Source: Physella acuta
Lineage: Eukaryota > Mollusca > Gastropoda > Physidae
Assembly (NCBI RefSeq): GCF_028476545.1
Contig: NW_026731620.1
Coordinates: forward strand, 186,001-250,000
Direction of reading: 5' to 3'
DNA: 64,000 bases
Part shown: positions 9,762 to 21,312 of the stretch, piece by piece
How positions within the stretch are numbered: position 1 is the stretch's first letter
How the letters are laid out: every line of letters starts with the position of its first letter
Position numbers and translations under genes: made by a program
Notes under the pieces: generated by a model
Seen by the model: the letters and a program-made list of their open reading frames with translations, nothing else
Databases searched by the model: none
What the model was told of the DNA's origin: nothing

Positions 9762-12722
9762 AACCCCATCATCTACCACCAACCCCATCATCTACCAACC
9801 CCAGCATCTACTACCAACCCCAACATCTACCAACCCCAACATCTACCAACCCCATCATCTACCACCAACCCCATCATCTATTGCCAACCCCATCATCTAT
9901 TACCAACCCCAGCATCTACTACCAACCCCAGCATCTACTACCAACCCCATCATCTACCAACCCCAACATCTACCACCAACCCCAACATCTACCAACCCCA
10001 GCATCTACTACCAACCCCAGCATCTACTACCAACCCCATCATCTACCAACCCCAACATCTACCACCAACCCCAACATCTACCAACCCCAACATCTACCAC
10101 CAACCCCAACATCTACCAACCCCAGCATCTACTACCAACCCCAGCATCTACTACCAACCCCATCATCTACCAACCCCATCATCTACCAACCCCAACATCT
10201 ACCAACCCCAGCATCTACTACCAACCCCAGCATCTACTACCAACCCCATCATCTACCAACCCCAACATCTACCACCAACCCCAACATCTACCAACCCCAG
10301 CATCTACTACCAACCCCAACATCTACCAACCCCAGCCTCTACTACCAACCCCAGCATCTACTACCAACCCCATCATCTACCAACCCCAACATCTACCACC
10401 AACCCCAACATCTACCAACCCCAGCATCTACTACCAACCCCAACATCTACCAACCCTATCATCTACTACCAACCCCAGCATCTACCAACCCCAGCATCTA
10501 CCAACCCCAGCATCTACTACCAACCCCATCATCTACCAACCCCAACATCTACCACCAACCCCAACATCTACCAACCCCATCATCTACTACCAACCCCATC
10601 ATCTACCACCAACCCCAGCATCTACTACCAACCCCAGCATCTACTACCAACCCCATCATCTACCAACCCCAGCATCTACTACCAACCCCATCATCTACCA
10701 ACCCCAACATCTACCAACCCCAGCATCTACTACCAACCCTATCATCTACTACCAACCCCAGCATCTACTACCAACCCCATCACCTACTACCAACCCTATC
10801 ATCTACCACCAACCCCATCATCTACCACCAACCCCATCATCTATTACCAACCCCATCATCTACTGCCAACCCCATCATCTATTACCAACCCCATCATCTA
10901 CCACCAACCCCATCATCTATTACCAACCCCATCATCATCTACCAACCCCATCATCTACCAACCCCATCATCTACCAACCCCAACATCTACTACCAACCCT
11001 ATCATCTACCACCAACCCCATCATCTACCAACCCCAACATCTATTACCAACCCCAGCATCTACTACCAACCCCAACATCTACTACCAACCCCATCATCTA
11101 CCAACCCCAACATCTATTACCAACCCCATCATCTACCACCAACCCCATCATCTACCAACCCCAACATCTATTACCAACCCCATCATCTACTACCAACCCC
11201 ATCATCTACCACCAACCCCATCATCTACTGCCAACCCCATCATCATCTACCAACCCCATCATCTACCAACCCCATCATCTACCAACCCCAACATCTACTA
11301 CCAACCCTATCATCTACCACCAACCCCATCATCTACCAACCCCAACATCTATTACCAACCCCAGCATCTACTACCAACCCCAACATCTACTACCAACCCC
11401 ATCATCTACCAACCCCAACATCTATTACCAACCCCATCATCTACCACCAACCCCATCATCTACTGCCAACCCCATCATCATCTACCAACCCCAGCATCTA
11501 CTACCAACCCCAACATCTACTACCAACCCCATCATCTACCAACCCCAACATCTATTACCAACCCCATCATCTACCACCAACCCCATCATCTACCACCAAC
11601 CCCATCATCTACCAACCCCAACATCTATTACCAACCCCATCATCTACCACCAACCCCATCATCTACCAACCCCAACATCTATTACCAACCCCATCATCTA
11701 CTACCAACCCCATCATCTACTACCAACCCTATCATCTACTGCCAACCCCATCATCATCTACCAACCCCATCATCTACCACCAACCCCATCATCTACCAAC
11801 CCCAACATCTACTACCAACCCCAACATCTACCAACCCCAACATCTACTACCAACCCCAGCCTCTACTACCAACCCCAGCATCTATTACCAACCCCAGCAT
11901 CTATTACCAACCCCACATCAACTGCCAACCCTATCATCTACTACCAACCCCAGCCTCTACTGTCAACCCCAACATCTACTGCCAACCCTATCATCTACTA
12001 CCAACCCCAGCCTCTACTACCAACCCCAGCATCTATTACCAACCCCAACATCTACTACCAACCCCAGCCTCTACTGTCAACCCCAACATCTACTGCCAAC
12101 CCTATCATCTACTACCAACCCCAGCCTCTACTACCAACCCCAGCATCTATTACCAACCCCAACATCTACTGCCAACCCCAGCATCTACTACCAACCCCAG
12201 CCTCTACTGTCAACCCCAACATCTACTGCCAACCCTATCATCTACTACCAACCCCAGCATCTATCACCAACCCCAACATCTATTACCAACCCCAACATCT
12301 ACTGCCAACCCTATCATCTACTACCAACCCCAGCCTCTACTACCAACCCCAGCATCTATTACCAACCCCAACATCTACTACCAACCCCAGCCTCTACTAC
12401 CAACCCCAGCATCTATTACCAACCCCAACATCTACTACCAACCCCAGCATCTATTACCAACCCCAACATCTACTACCAACCCCAGCCTCTACTGTCAACC
12501 CCATCATCTACCACCAACCCCAACATCTACTACCAACCCCAGCCTCTACTGTCAACCCCAACATCTACTGCCAACCCTATCATCTACTACCAACCCCAGC
12601 CTCTACTACCAACCCCAGCATCTATTACCAACCCCAACATCTACTGCCAACCCCAACATCTATTACCAACCCTATCATCTACCACCACCCCAGCCTCTAA
12701 ACCCAACCCCAGCCAACCCCCA
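9762..12722. repeat. 16/19-bp minisatellite, 2.96 kb
   Basis: CAACCCCATCATCTAC (16 bp) with an optional extra TAC or CAC triplet (19 bp), plus AGCATC/AACATC/AGCCTC variants. Both lengths are 1 modulo 3, so successive units are read as NPIIY, QPHHL and PTPSS in rotation, and the consensus has no stop in any plus-strand frame. That accounts for frames of 1,028 and 939 codons. No start context, splice structure or non-repeat domain supports a protein. Confidence 0.97.
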
Positions 12723-13014
12723 GCGCTGTTAAACAACTGATCATGCCACCAACGTTGAACCTACTTTAACCATCAGCAACAAACGAGAAGAGAAATGTGA
12801 CACTCCTACATACATCCAGCCCATAAACCACAGCGACATCAAGTATTTCTACACCCGACTGGGATTATATTTCAAATATCTTTTGCAATATTCTAACAGC
12901 AATTTGTTTGATTGCTTGCTTTAATAACGTGAACAGACGGAGGATGTTTACATACAAGTAATTTTATAAGGATCACGTGTGCGGCATGTTTATTCATGGG
13001 TAGGATCACGTTTG
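12723..13014. other. Non-coding DNA between minisatellites
   Basis: Unique sequence after the minisatellite. No gene is visible. Confidence 0.55.
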
Positions 13015-13205
13015 TGACAGTTTTTTTATAAGTGAAAGGATCATGTAATGGTAACTTTATTATTGTGTAAACATCACAAATCTGACAACTATATAGTAGT
13101 GTAAGGATCACGTATGAGACAGTTATATTTTAGTGTAAGGATCACGAATGTGACAGTTATATTTTAGTGTAAGGATCACATATGTGACAGATATATTCAG
13201 TGTAA
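13015..13205. repeat. 34-bp degenerate tandem repeat, about 5 copies
   Basis: Units containing GTGTAAGGATCACGTATG and GACAGTTATATTTTA. The first units (from about 12960) are more degenerate. Confidence 0.8.
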
Positions 13206-13859
13206 ATATAACGCGTGATACCGTGTTCTCGGTGTATTAATAGGAGAAAAAACATAAAACACAAAAATAAATGAACGACTTTCTAGATACACACTTCATA
13301 TAAACTATGAGTAAACTAGATATTGCCCTCTTTTATTTGGACTCCCGTAGATATCCTCCCCCCCCCCCCCCCCCCCCGACCCCCCTAGCAGCATTGAGCT
13401 ACTTTACCTATTTATAAAATTAAGAAAACCCCGTCTGGAAATAAAATTTATTTGCCGGTAATTTGACTCGCTACACGATAAATTTATCTGGCAGGTTGTA
13501 GGTTCCCGGCGTAGTTTCTGTGATAAATGGGTGATAATTGAGACAAGTCGACGCTACATTTCACCCAGAACTGAGCTCATGGAAAAATGGAACGAAGGGA
13601 AGTAACTGAAATAATATCGGTCCATGATGATTCTTCCAAAATCTTGTAAAAAAAAATAGAATTGTAGCTTAAAATCTGAAATATTTCTGCACTTTTAAAA
13701 AATGTTACTACTTTTAATCTCGAAATATCATTGAATTTTAAAATTTTGTATAATATTTTTTTAAATGTATTCTCATTTAGGCCTACTTTAATACTTTAGT
13801 GTCGTCATAGTAATGGCCAGAAGCTTAAGTTGACACAGCAATTTGATCTTAACTCGACT
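13206..13859. other. Non-coding DNA
   Basis: AT-rich, with a C run at 13358-13385. No gene or element is recognised. Confidence 0.55.
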
Positions 13860-14010
13860 TACCTTCTTAAGATAACCTTGACTCTACTAACCTACTTAAG
13901 ATAACCTTAACTCTACTAACCCACTCAAGTCAACCTTAACTCTACTAACATACTGAAGTTAACCTTAACTCTACTAACCTACATAAGTTACCCTTAACTT
14001 TTCTAACCTA
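13860..14010. repeat. 29-bp tandem repeat, about 5 copies
   Basis: Units with CTCTACTAACCTACTTAAGA and ATAACCTTAA. A donor-like AAGAAG/GTAAGT on the minus strand belongs to the repeat and is not taken as a splice site. Confidence 0.85.
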
Positions 14011-14292
14011 CACTCAAACTACAGCTATGTTGTGTATTGTCGGCTACAGGACATTACCCCCCCGTCAATTACCCCCCCGGACTTTTCCCCCCGTATTTAC
14101 CCCCCGGAGCAATTACCCCCCTGTCAATTACCCCCCTGTCAATTACCCCCCTATGTAATTACCCCCCTCCCCCAAACTATATATATATAATATATATAAC
14201 AAAATCTAAATGTACAAACATGAATAAAGGTTAAAATAAGCAACATAAAATATAAATTTTTGAATTTTTATTTTCTGAAATAAAAAAAAAAC

Positions 14293-14446
14293 AAAAGGAA
14301 AACTTACAAACATTAAAAAATATATACAACAAAATCTACAAAAGGAAAACTTACAAACATTAAAAAATATATACAACAAAATCTACAAAAGGAAAACTTA
14401 CAAACATTAAAAAATATATACAACAAAATCTACAAAAGGAAAATTA
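14293..14446. repeat. 47-bp tandem repeat inside the TIR element, 3.3 copies
   Basis: Units with AAAAGGAAAACTTACAAACA and TATATACAACAAAATCTAC start at about 14293, 14340, 14387 and 14434. Confidence 0.9.
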
Positions 14447-14830
14447 GAATTATATGTACTTCAAAAGTTAAAACCGACTGGACATAAAAAGACAACGTCA
14501 AAAGACAAACCGACGGACATCAAACGCGGCAACACATTTAGGGTGTAGCAAATTTCATTCGTCTGCCACACAAGTCCACTCCCCACACGTGGTGCCTTCC
14601 AAAATTAGAATTATATGTACTTCAAAAGTTAAAACCGACTGGACATAAAAAGACAACGTCAAAAGACAAACCGACGGACATCAAGCGCGGCAACACATTA
14701 AGGGTGTAGCAAATTTCATTCGTCTGCCACACAAGTCCACTCCCCACACATGGTGCCTTCCAAAATTAGAACTATATGTACTTCAAAAGTTAAAACCGAC
14801 TGGACATAAAAAGACTACATAAAGAGCGGC
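14441..14830. repeat. 161-bp tandem repeat inside the TIR element, about 2.4 copies
   Basis: AAATTAGAATTATATGTACT starts at 14441, 14602 and 14763 (third slightly changed). Units one and two differ at only a few positions, so this duplication is recent. No coding content. Confidence 0.92.
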
Positions 14831-15128
14831 ACCACATTTACATTTTCTTACATTTTCGTCATTAGCTTTTAAAATCCACTCCTTCACAATAAATCAAGTG
14901 ATAAAAAGCCCACATAAGCAGTGACATTCTCAATCTCCTATACATATTATGATATTAAGTTGACCGTGGTGAGGGGGGGGGGGGGGGGTAATATCCTACT
15001 GTTGTTTTTTGGGCGGGGGGGGTAATGTCTGGGGGGGTAATTGACAGGGGGGTAATTGCTCCGGGGGGGGTAAATACGGGGGGGAAATGTCCGGGGGGTA
15101 ATTGACGGGGGGGTAATGTCCTGTTCCC

Positions 15129-15499
15129 GTATTGTCAACCCCAGCTTGACCAATACAAAAACTATCAGAAACTTCAGCATAGCCATCTGACCACCAACCC
15201 CCACAACCCCCACTGATTACCTCAATGTTTTACGCCATCTTGCACGCTACCACTTAATTGACAGTAATTGTCACTTGTCTAGCAAAGAACCGTGTTATTC
15301 CGGCAAAGAACCGTATTATTCCGGCACAACTTGAAGAGGACGACGCCTCCCCAGTGCCGTTAGCTCAGGGCCTGGGATTTTGTCTTCTGGAAACGTCCTT
15401 GACCCCTGAGAGCCAGTGCTGGTCAGTGGCTGGAGGTCGCCACAGACTTAAAACATGGTTAGGTCATTCTTTAAGCTGACCGGGACGTTTTTTCTAGGT
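15129..15499. other. Non-coding DNA
   Basis: Includes a short direct repeat (AAGAACCGTNTTATTCCGGC twice, near 15285-15325). The open frames here are short and not protein-like. Confidence 0.5.
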
Positions 15500-16000
15500 T
15501 TATCAAGGACAATTATCTTGTCCCAATAGAGACATTTTTTCTTTGTCTAATAGGGACATTTTTTCTTTGTCCAATATGGACATTTTTTTGGCCAATAGAG
15601 ACTTTTTTGGCAAGTAGGGACATTTTTAGTTGGCCAAAAGAGACATTTTTTTGGCCAATCGATACGTTTTTTCTTTGGCCAATATGGAAATTTTTTTGGC
15701 CAATAGAGACCTTTTTTTGGCCAGTAGGGACATTTTTAGTTGGCCAAAAGAGACATTTTTTTGGCCAATCGATACGTTTTTTCTTTGGCCAATATGGAAA
15801 ATTTTTTGGCCAATAGAGACATTTTTTTGGCCAGTAGGGACATTTTTATTTGGCCGAAATAGACATCTTTTTTTCTTCGGCCAATCGAGACGTTTTTTTT
15901 TCTATGGCCAACAGGGACATCTTTTCTTTGGCTCAAAGCGACATCTTTTCTTTGGCTAAATGGGACATTTTATTACTTGCTGGAATAAACCTTTGGCTGG
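15500..16000. repeat. GGCCAATAGAGACATTTTTT minisatellite, degenerate 23-31 bp units
   Basis: About 15 units alternating TTGGCCAATAGAGACATTTT, CAGTAGGGACATTTTTAGTT and TCGATACGTTTTTTCTTTGG forms. The Trp/Phe-rich open frames over it in three registers are repeat artefacts. In style (RGGACATTTT modules) it resembles the module arrays that form the ends of the TIR element at 14042, but no matching inverted end was found. Confidence 0.85.
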
Positions 16001-16662
16001 CGGTGAAATTTTTTTTTCTTTGCCTTGGGTTATGTGTTATTATTTGCCTGCGGGGGGGGGGGGTCATTCTTTGCCTGGCTGATTACTTTTTCTTTAGCTT
16101 ACGAGCCCGATTTTTGGACATTTTTTGAGCTTATTGGGACATTTTCTTTCTTTTGCATGCAGGAACACTTTTTGTTTGTCTTTCTTCCGTGGACATTTAG
16201 TTTTGCTTCTAATGAATTTTATCATTGGATAACTGCACGTATTTACTTTATTTTTCCCACGTTTTCTTTAACTTGCTTTCTCTGTGTCTTTCTGTGTTTG
16301 TTTGTCTTTCCAATCAAATCTTGCGATCGAAATTTCTGGCACTTCTCAGTTAGCTAGCGCGCTGAAATTTTCAGGGAAGCTTTCTTTTGGATGACCATAG
16401 AATATGCAATTGTTATTATTACTAAATTGATCAATGGAAACATTTTATTGAGCATTTTAGACCGCTATATAATCTATATATATAATTCTCCTCTGCAAGC
16501 CATTAGAAAAAAACCAGCGACGCGTAGCTAGCCTCTCTCTTGCCGCGCGCAGTGAAGCGAACGATCCCACTTCGCAACAGGCTTAGGGGCAGATAATTTA
16601 GTTTTAACCGACTTTAAAGTTACAGGAGATAACTATTACCACTGGTGGCCAGTTTGGGGGAG
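16001..16662. other. Non-coding DNA with GGGGCAGATAATTT motif
   Basis: T-rich decay of the preceding repeat, then unique sequence. GGGGCAGATAATTT at about 16587 and CAGGAGATAACT at about 16622 belong to the dispersed GGGNAGATAA motif set. CTATATATATAATTCTCCTC near 16473 could be a Helitron-like 5' end, but no matching 3' end was found. Confidence 0.5.
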
Positions 16663-16733
16663 ACGATATAGTCGAGTGGTTGGGCACACGATTGCTATCC
16701 CACTCGACACGGGTTCAAATCTATGTGTTCTAG
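16663..16733 (+). other. tRNA-Ser(GCT)-like Pol III promoter sequence (degenerate)
   Basis: GACGATATAGTCGAGTGGTT resembles the 5' half of tRNA-Ser, with A-box TAGTCGAGTGG, an ATTGCTA anticodon-loop-like segment and B-box GGGTTCAAATC. The T-arm and acceptor pairing are poor, so this is a tRNA-derived sequence and not a working tRNA gene. A T6 run (16758-16763) could serve as Pol III terminator. It stands 140 bp upstream of the long hairpin 16873-17234. Confidence 0.6.
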
Positions 16734-16872
16734 TCAGTAACGTATTCACACAACGTGTTTTTTACGAGTTGTCTTTTTACGAGTTGTCTTCGTTTACCCA
16801 AAAAAAAGTGAAAAAGATAAAATCGGTAGCAAGATTTTAATGCAAACAAACAGACAAACACTAAAAAGTAGA

Positions 16873-17234
16873 AAATAATAATCATTAAAAAAGTTTTAAA
16901 AAACCCACGTTTTCTGATTGAACTAAAAAGTAGAAAATAAATACTATACATCACAATAATGCAAGCGATCACTCTACTATAAGCGATCAAAAACGTGGGG
17001 CGCCGTGATTTTCTTACAGTTTCTAATACTGTTGACTCTCTACAAGCTCCCTAATAAAAGTCAATAGTATTATCTAATCAATAGTAATCTAACTTTTACT
17101 TCGGCGACCCACGTTTTTGATCGCTTATAGTAGAGTGATCGCTTGCATTATTGTGATGTATAGTATTTATTTTCTACTTTTTAGTTCAATCAGAAAACGT
17201 GGGTTTTTTAAAACTTTTTTAATGATTATTATTT
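16873..17234. repeat. Long near-perfect hairpin (H1), 133-bp arms
   Basis: Arms 16873-17005 and 17102-17234 are inverted copies with about one visible mismatch and a 96-bp loop. Each arm holds a 96-bp unit bounded by CCCACGTTTT and AAAACGTGGG (16904-16999 and 17108-17203). The word ACTAAAAAGTAGAAAATAA occurs in the unit and again, nearly intact, just outside. The loop has its own nested inverted repeat (TAATACTGTTGACT / AGTCAATAGTATTA). It shares its boundary words and the ACTAAAAAGTAG word with hairpin H2 at 30648-30914. The identical peptides that read through both arms simply reflect this palindrome. Confidence 0.95.
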
Positions 17235-17991
17235 ACGTTGGCTTTAGTTCAATATTTTTTTTGTATTTGACTCTTAAAAAGGTATCATCCGATTATGTAT
17301 GTTTTAACAGATCTTGGACAAAGATGAATTCCTGAGCATCTAAACTGACAATGGGGTGGTGGTGGTGGGGGGGTATCGTGACCTCCATCGAGGTCACAGC
17401 TAATCGCTAATCACGGCTATTCTTTTCACCTCCCAGCTCTATGTTGAGTGAATTTCACGCTGAAATTGTTTCTCTCATCACATTAGCTTCTTAGCTTTTG
17501 CCTAATTTTTCACTTTACATTTTCAGTTTAACATTTCAATTTTGGACTGACATTGTAGTTTAACAGTTTGTTTTTGGGATGACAGAGTAGTTTAACATTT
17601 CAATTTTGGACTGACAGTGTGAGTTGGGGGAGGGGGTTTCAATAAACTATAAAAAATATATATTCAAAGTAAATAAGTTCAATCAAATCTCTTTTTATTT
17701 ATAAAGGTTACCTACGCTAGCTTCATCTCTCTCAACACTTTCAATCCTAGTGTAACGTTATATTTTTCTCAAATCTAGCGGGCCAATACTGCTTTACTTG
17801 ATTTGGGTATCGTTAAAATCTCACGGGAAATATACGCCGTCTTGCACGAGAAGATGTAAAGGAAACTATTGTACAGGTCATTGGGACTTGTTCTAAAAAT
17901 AGCTGACTCGATAAGTGTGTGCTTGAAATATGTTCTAAAATTGTCTAGTACAGGAAGTGTTTGATTAATTCAGCCTTTACATCGGATTTTA
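17235..17991. other. Non-coding DNA with a 20-bp hairpin
   Basis: GTGACCTC-CATC-GAGGTCAC at 17378-17397 is a perfect 8-bp stem and contains AGGTCA half-sites. GTTTAACANTTYNNTTTTGG words repeat loosely at 17520-17610. No gene. Confidence 0.5.
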
Positions 17992-18613
17992 TCGTCACAA
18001 CATCATACTTTACCGACACAACATCATACTTTACCGACACAACATCATACTTTACCGACACAACATCATAACAACCGACACAACATCACACCAACCGTCA
18101 CAACATCATACCAACCGACACTACATCATTACAGCCTACACCACATCACACCAACCGTCACAACATCATACCAACCGTCACAACATCACACCAACCGTCA
18201 CAACGTCATACCAGCCTACACAACATCACACCAACCGACGTAACATCATAACAACCGACACCACATTCCACCAACCGTCACAACATCATACCAACCGTCA
18301 CAACATCACACCAACCGTCACAACATCATACCAACCTACACAACATCACACCAACCGACGTAACATCATAACAACCGACACCACATTCCACCAACCGACA
18401 CAACATCATAACCAACCGACATCACAACATACTTAACCGACATCACCTCATACTCAATCGTCACAACATTATACCAACCAACACAACATCACACCAACCG
18501 ACACAACATCACACCAACCGACACAACATACTTAACCGACATCACCTCATACTCAATCGTCACAACATTATACCAACCAACACAACATCATACCAACCGA
18601 CACCACATCATCT
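17992..18613. repeat. 20-bp minisatellite, about 31 copies
   Basis: CAACATCATACCAACCGACA and variants (CACACC, TACTTTACC, ACATTCCACC). A block of about 120 bp is duplicated internally, so higher-order amplification has occurred. No long open frame. Confidence 0.93.
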
Positions 18614-19213
18614 TCATCATATATCACCACAAGCGCCCAACCCATATTTAACCGAGTTTTCTGTAACACGAGCACTCTACTTCCCCTTACACCAGCAAGA
18701 TTTGACCGCCCTTATCACAGCGCCATTGACACATTTATGCTGCACAGTTGCGCGTTTATTTACATCAACATCAAGGAAACTTTATCCATTTAACCTGCAC
18801 CTCCATCTAATTACATACACGGCCAGACGCATCTTTAACGTCGCTAGTAAAAAAAAATATTTACATGGGGAAACGCGGTTTAAAAATGTCATACACAAAT
18901 TACCGTAATTAACCCACAATATATGGGAGATGAAGTTCTGTTTTATCACGAAATTTTCAGTGGTTAGACCTGGGGACATGGTAGTGCCGGGGGTTTAATT
19001 ATAGCCTGGTTAATTGGTTAACTAGGGAGGGTGGTTAAGTGGTTAAACTCGTTCATCGTTGCTAGGTAACAAGTAAAATTTTCTTTCGGACCTGGTGGTT
19101 CACGGGGAAGGTGAAGTAGAGTACATCTATTTCTTTGTAACAAAGTTGATGAAATTTTCTTCTCAAATGAAGCGGTACAAATTCACAGTAAAGTAAATCA
19201 CAAAAAAATCAAC
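18614..19213. other. Non-coding DNA
   Basis: Unique sequence with short non-protein-like open frames on both strands near 18702-18979. No element recognised. Confidence 0.5.
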
Positions 19214-19704
19214 ATTTTTGCAAGGAAGAAAGTCACAGAAACACGTCACAACGGAAAAAAAACACCAGAAAAAAGAAAGACATGGAAAAAAGTCACATGA
19301 GCGTTTTAGTAACTATTTCGTTTTAATTGTTAGGAATTGTAAAATATTGCAATAATAAATATGGATGATGTTTTGTTAATAAGATTATTCATAAACCTTA
19401 AAAGCATTGTGGTTTACAATAATAATACGAATAATATCTTTTAAGTAAGTAAAAATTATTATTAAAAAATTGAAGCCTGAAATTTAGTTAAATATTTATT
19501 TGAATACCAAATAGAAAACCTACATATTTCAGGCTAAATATTGTTACGTTGCTTGTAGATAAAGGCATACGAATCCAACATGCACACATATATCTAAAAT
19601 GTTTCCATAATATTTAATTAATTATATACCATATTGAATTATAAAATCTATTTCCTGTGGCTTTTTTCCTATGACTTTTTTATGTAACTATTTTTCCAAC
19701 AATC
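19214..19704. mobile_element. Older copy of the GTCAC-type TIR element (GG-N5-GGA group)
   Basis: The interior words (TTAGGAATTGTAAAAT, CATTGTGGTTTAC, AATATCTTTTAAGTAAGT) match those of 56376-57378, and both ends carry degenerate GGAAAAAAGTCACA modules in inverted orientation. The right terminus reads GATTGTTGGAAAAATAG on the minus strand, as in the younger copy. No clean TSD remains. About half the length of the other copy. Confidence 0.7.
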
Positions 19705-20529
19705 CCAAATATTAACTGAAACACAAATATATCTTTTTATTTCTTTTTGTCGTACACCGTCGTAGGTTTAAGCTTAACCGGATTTTTCCTGTAAAGTTTT
19801 CTCAGCTGAAACTACATTTTTCTTCACACTTGTTTTGATATTTCTCACGTCAATAAACCTCTTCCATTCATAGGATAATAATCTATAATCTAACCAATTA
19901 TCATTATCTAATCCTGTATTACCTTTATCATCTCTCTACCTCTCTCTCTCTCTCTCATTCTCTCTACCATCCCCCCCCCCCTACATTTTCACATCATCTT
20001 TGATTTTCATCACGTCTTATTACTTCATCTTCTCCTTTCTTCTCTCAATTCTGCCATCTAAACCCCAACCCCCTCCATTCTCCCCTTACAATACCTCCTA
20101 TTTCCAATTGTAACGAATCTCTCCACTTTTTATTATCTCTCTTTTATCTCATCGCCCTAGTTAACCCTGGCCTCAATCACTAAAATTAATTAAACTTACG
20201 CAATTAAAAAGCAAGAACTCATTAAGCTTTTATCAATCTTGAACAACCTTGGCATATTAAACACTCCCCCACCTCCCCCCCCCCAACGAAACTGTTTCCG
20301 GCCCTCTGCCTGTATTTTACGACAACCACCGCTGTTTGCGACATGCAATATTGTTTCTCCCATTTGTTGGGAAACATTGATGATTATGTGTTTCCGGTTC
20401 TTATTTCATTTCTGCCAATCTTTATTGAAGTCTCTCTTTTGTCGGCGTCCATCGTTATTTCATGTACACCTTTGATATCTAGCCCTACTTAATACGATTC
20501 TATAAACATCATTGACTCAAGGGGTTATA
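19705..20529. other. Non-coding DNA
   Basis: Contains a (CT)n tract near 19935-19965, C runs near 19970 and 20270, and pyrimidine-rich stretches. No supported gene. Confidence 0.5.
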
Positions 20530-20660
20530 TCTTTTTCCAGATTTTAACTAAACAAAAAAATCAATAATAATCACTAACACATTCACACAATAATCACTAA
20601 TTCATTCACACAATAATCACTAACCCATTTACAAAATAATCACTAATACATTCACGCAAG
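20530..20660. repeat. 23-bp tandem repeat, about 5 copies
   Basis: Units AATAATCACTAACNCATTCA plus CAC. Degenerate at both edges. Confidence 0.85.
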
Positions 20661-20699
20661 ACAACAGCTGTTAAAGCATCGATATTACAAGCGACACCC

Positions 20700-21312
20700 G
20701 TGTATCTAGGCTGCTTTACATATTAATAGCTTTACATCTAGACAGGTTTACATATATACAGATCTACATCTAGACAGGTTTGCGTGTGGACTCATTAAAC
20801 CACATGCAGCTTAACACGAATAGACAGCGTTACACTAAGACAGGTTTACGTGTATTCAGCTTTACATAAAGACAGCTTTACATAAAGACAGCTTTACATA
20901 AAGACAGCTTTACATAAAGACAGCTTTACATAAAGACAGCTTTACATAAAGACAGCTTTACATAAAGACAGCTTTACATAAAGACAGCTTTACATAAAGA
21001 CAGCTTTACATAAAGACACTTTACATAAAGACAGCTTTACATAAAGACAGCTTTACATAAAGACAGCTTTACATGAAGACAGCTTTACATGAAAATAGTT
21101 TTACATAAAGACAGCTTTACATAAAGATTGCTTTACATGAAATTAGCTTTACATAATATAGCTTTACATGAAAATAGATTTACATAAAGACAGCTTTACA
21201 TAAAGATAGCGTAACGTGAAAATAGCTTTACATAATATAGCTTTACATGAAAATAGCTTTACATAAAGACAGCTTTACATTTAAATAGCTTTACGTGTGA
21301 CAGCTTTACACC
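20700..21312. repeat. 16-bp minisatellite, about 36 units
   Basis: TTTACATAAAGACAGC in near-perfect array at 20860-21080, grading into degenerate TTTACATGAAAATAGC and CTAGACAGG forms on both sides. A homogenised centre with decayed flanks is the usual picture for an array growing by unequal exchange. Confidence 0.93.

Larger units (their letters stand above)
14042..15128. mobile_element. Intact non-autonomous TIR element with tandem-module ends (GG-N5-GGA group)
   Basis: The perfect 8-bp TSD GTATTGTC occurs at 14034-14041 and 15129-15136. Termini are GGCTACAGGACATTACCCCC and, from the other end, GGGAACAGGACATTACCCCC. The inverted ends (about 135 and 150 bp) are arrays of short modules such as TGTCAATTACCCCCC, GGACTTTTCCCCCC and GTATTTACCCCCC. 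The 0.8-kb interior consists of a 47-bp and a 161-bp tandem repeat and encodes nothing. Long TIRs with 8-bp TSD would fit Mutator-like, Merlin or Zisupton groups; I cannot decide. The perfect TSD suggests recent insertion. Confidence 0.88.

Noticed and set aside
9654-12740. Open frame of 1,028 codons (and a 939-codon one) rich in Pro, Tyr, His, Thr
   Set aside because: Follows from a stop-free 16/19-bp unit read in rotating frames; no non-repeat domain, splice site or start context.
16473-16500. Helitron-like 5' start (TCTATATATATAATTCTCCT)
   Set aside because: No CTRR end with hairpin was found downstream.
16730-17335. Identical 39-residue peptides on opposite strands
   Set aside because: They are the two arms of hairpin H1, not duplicated genes.
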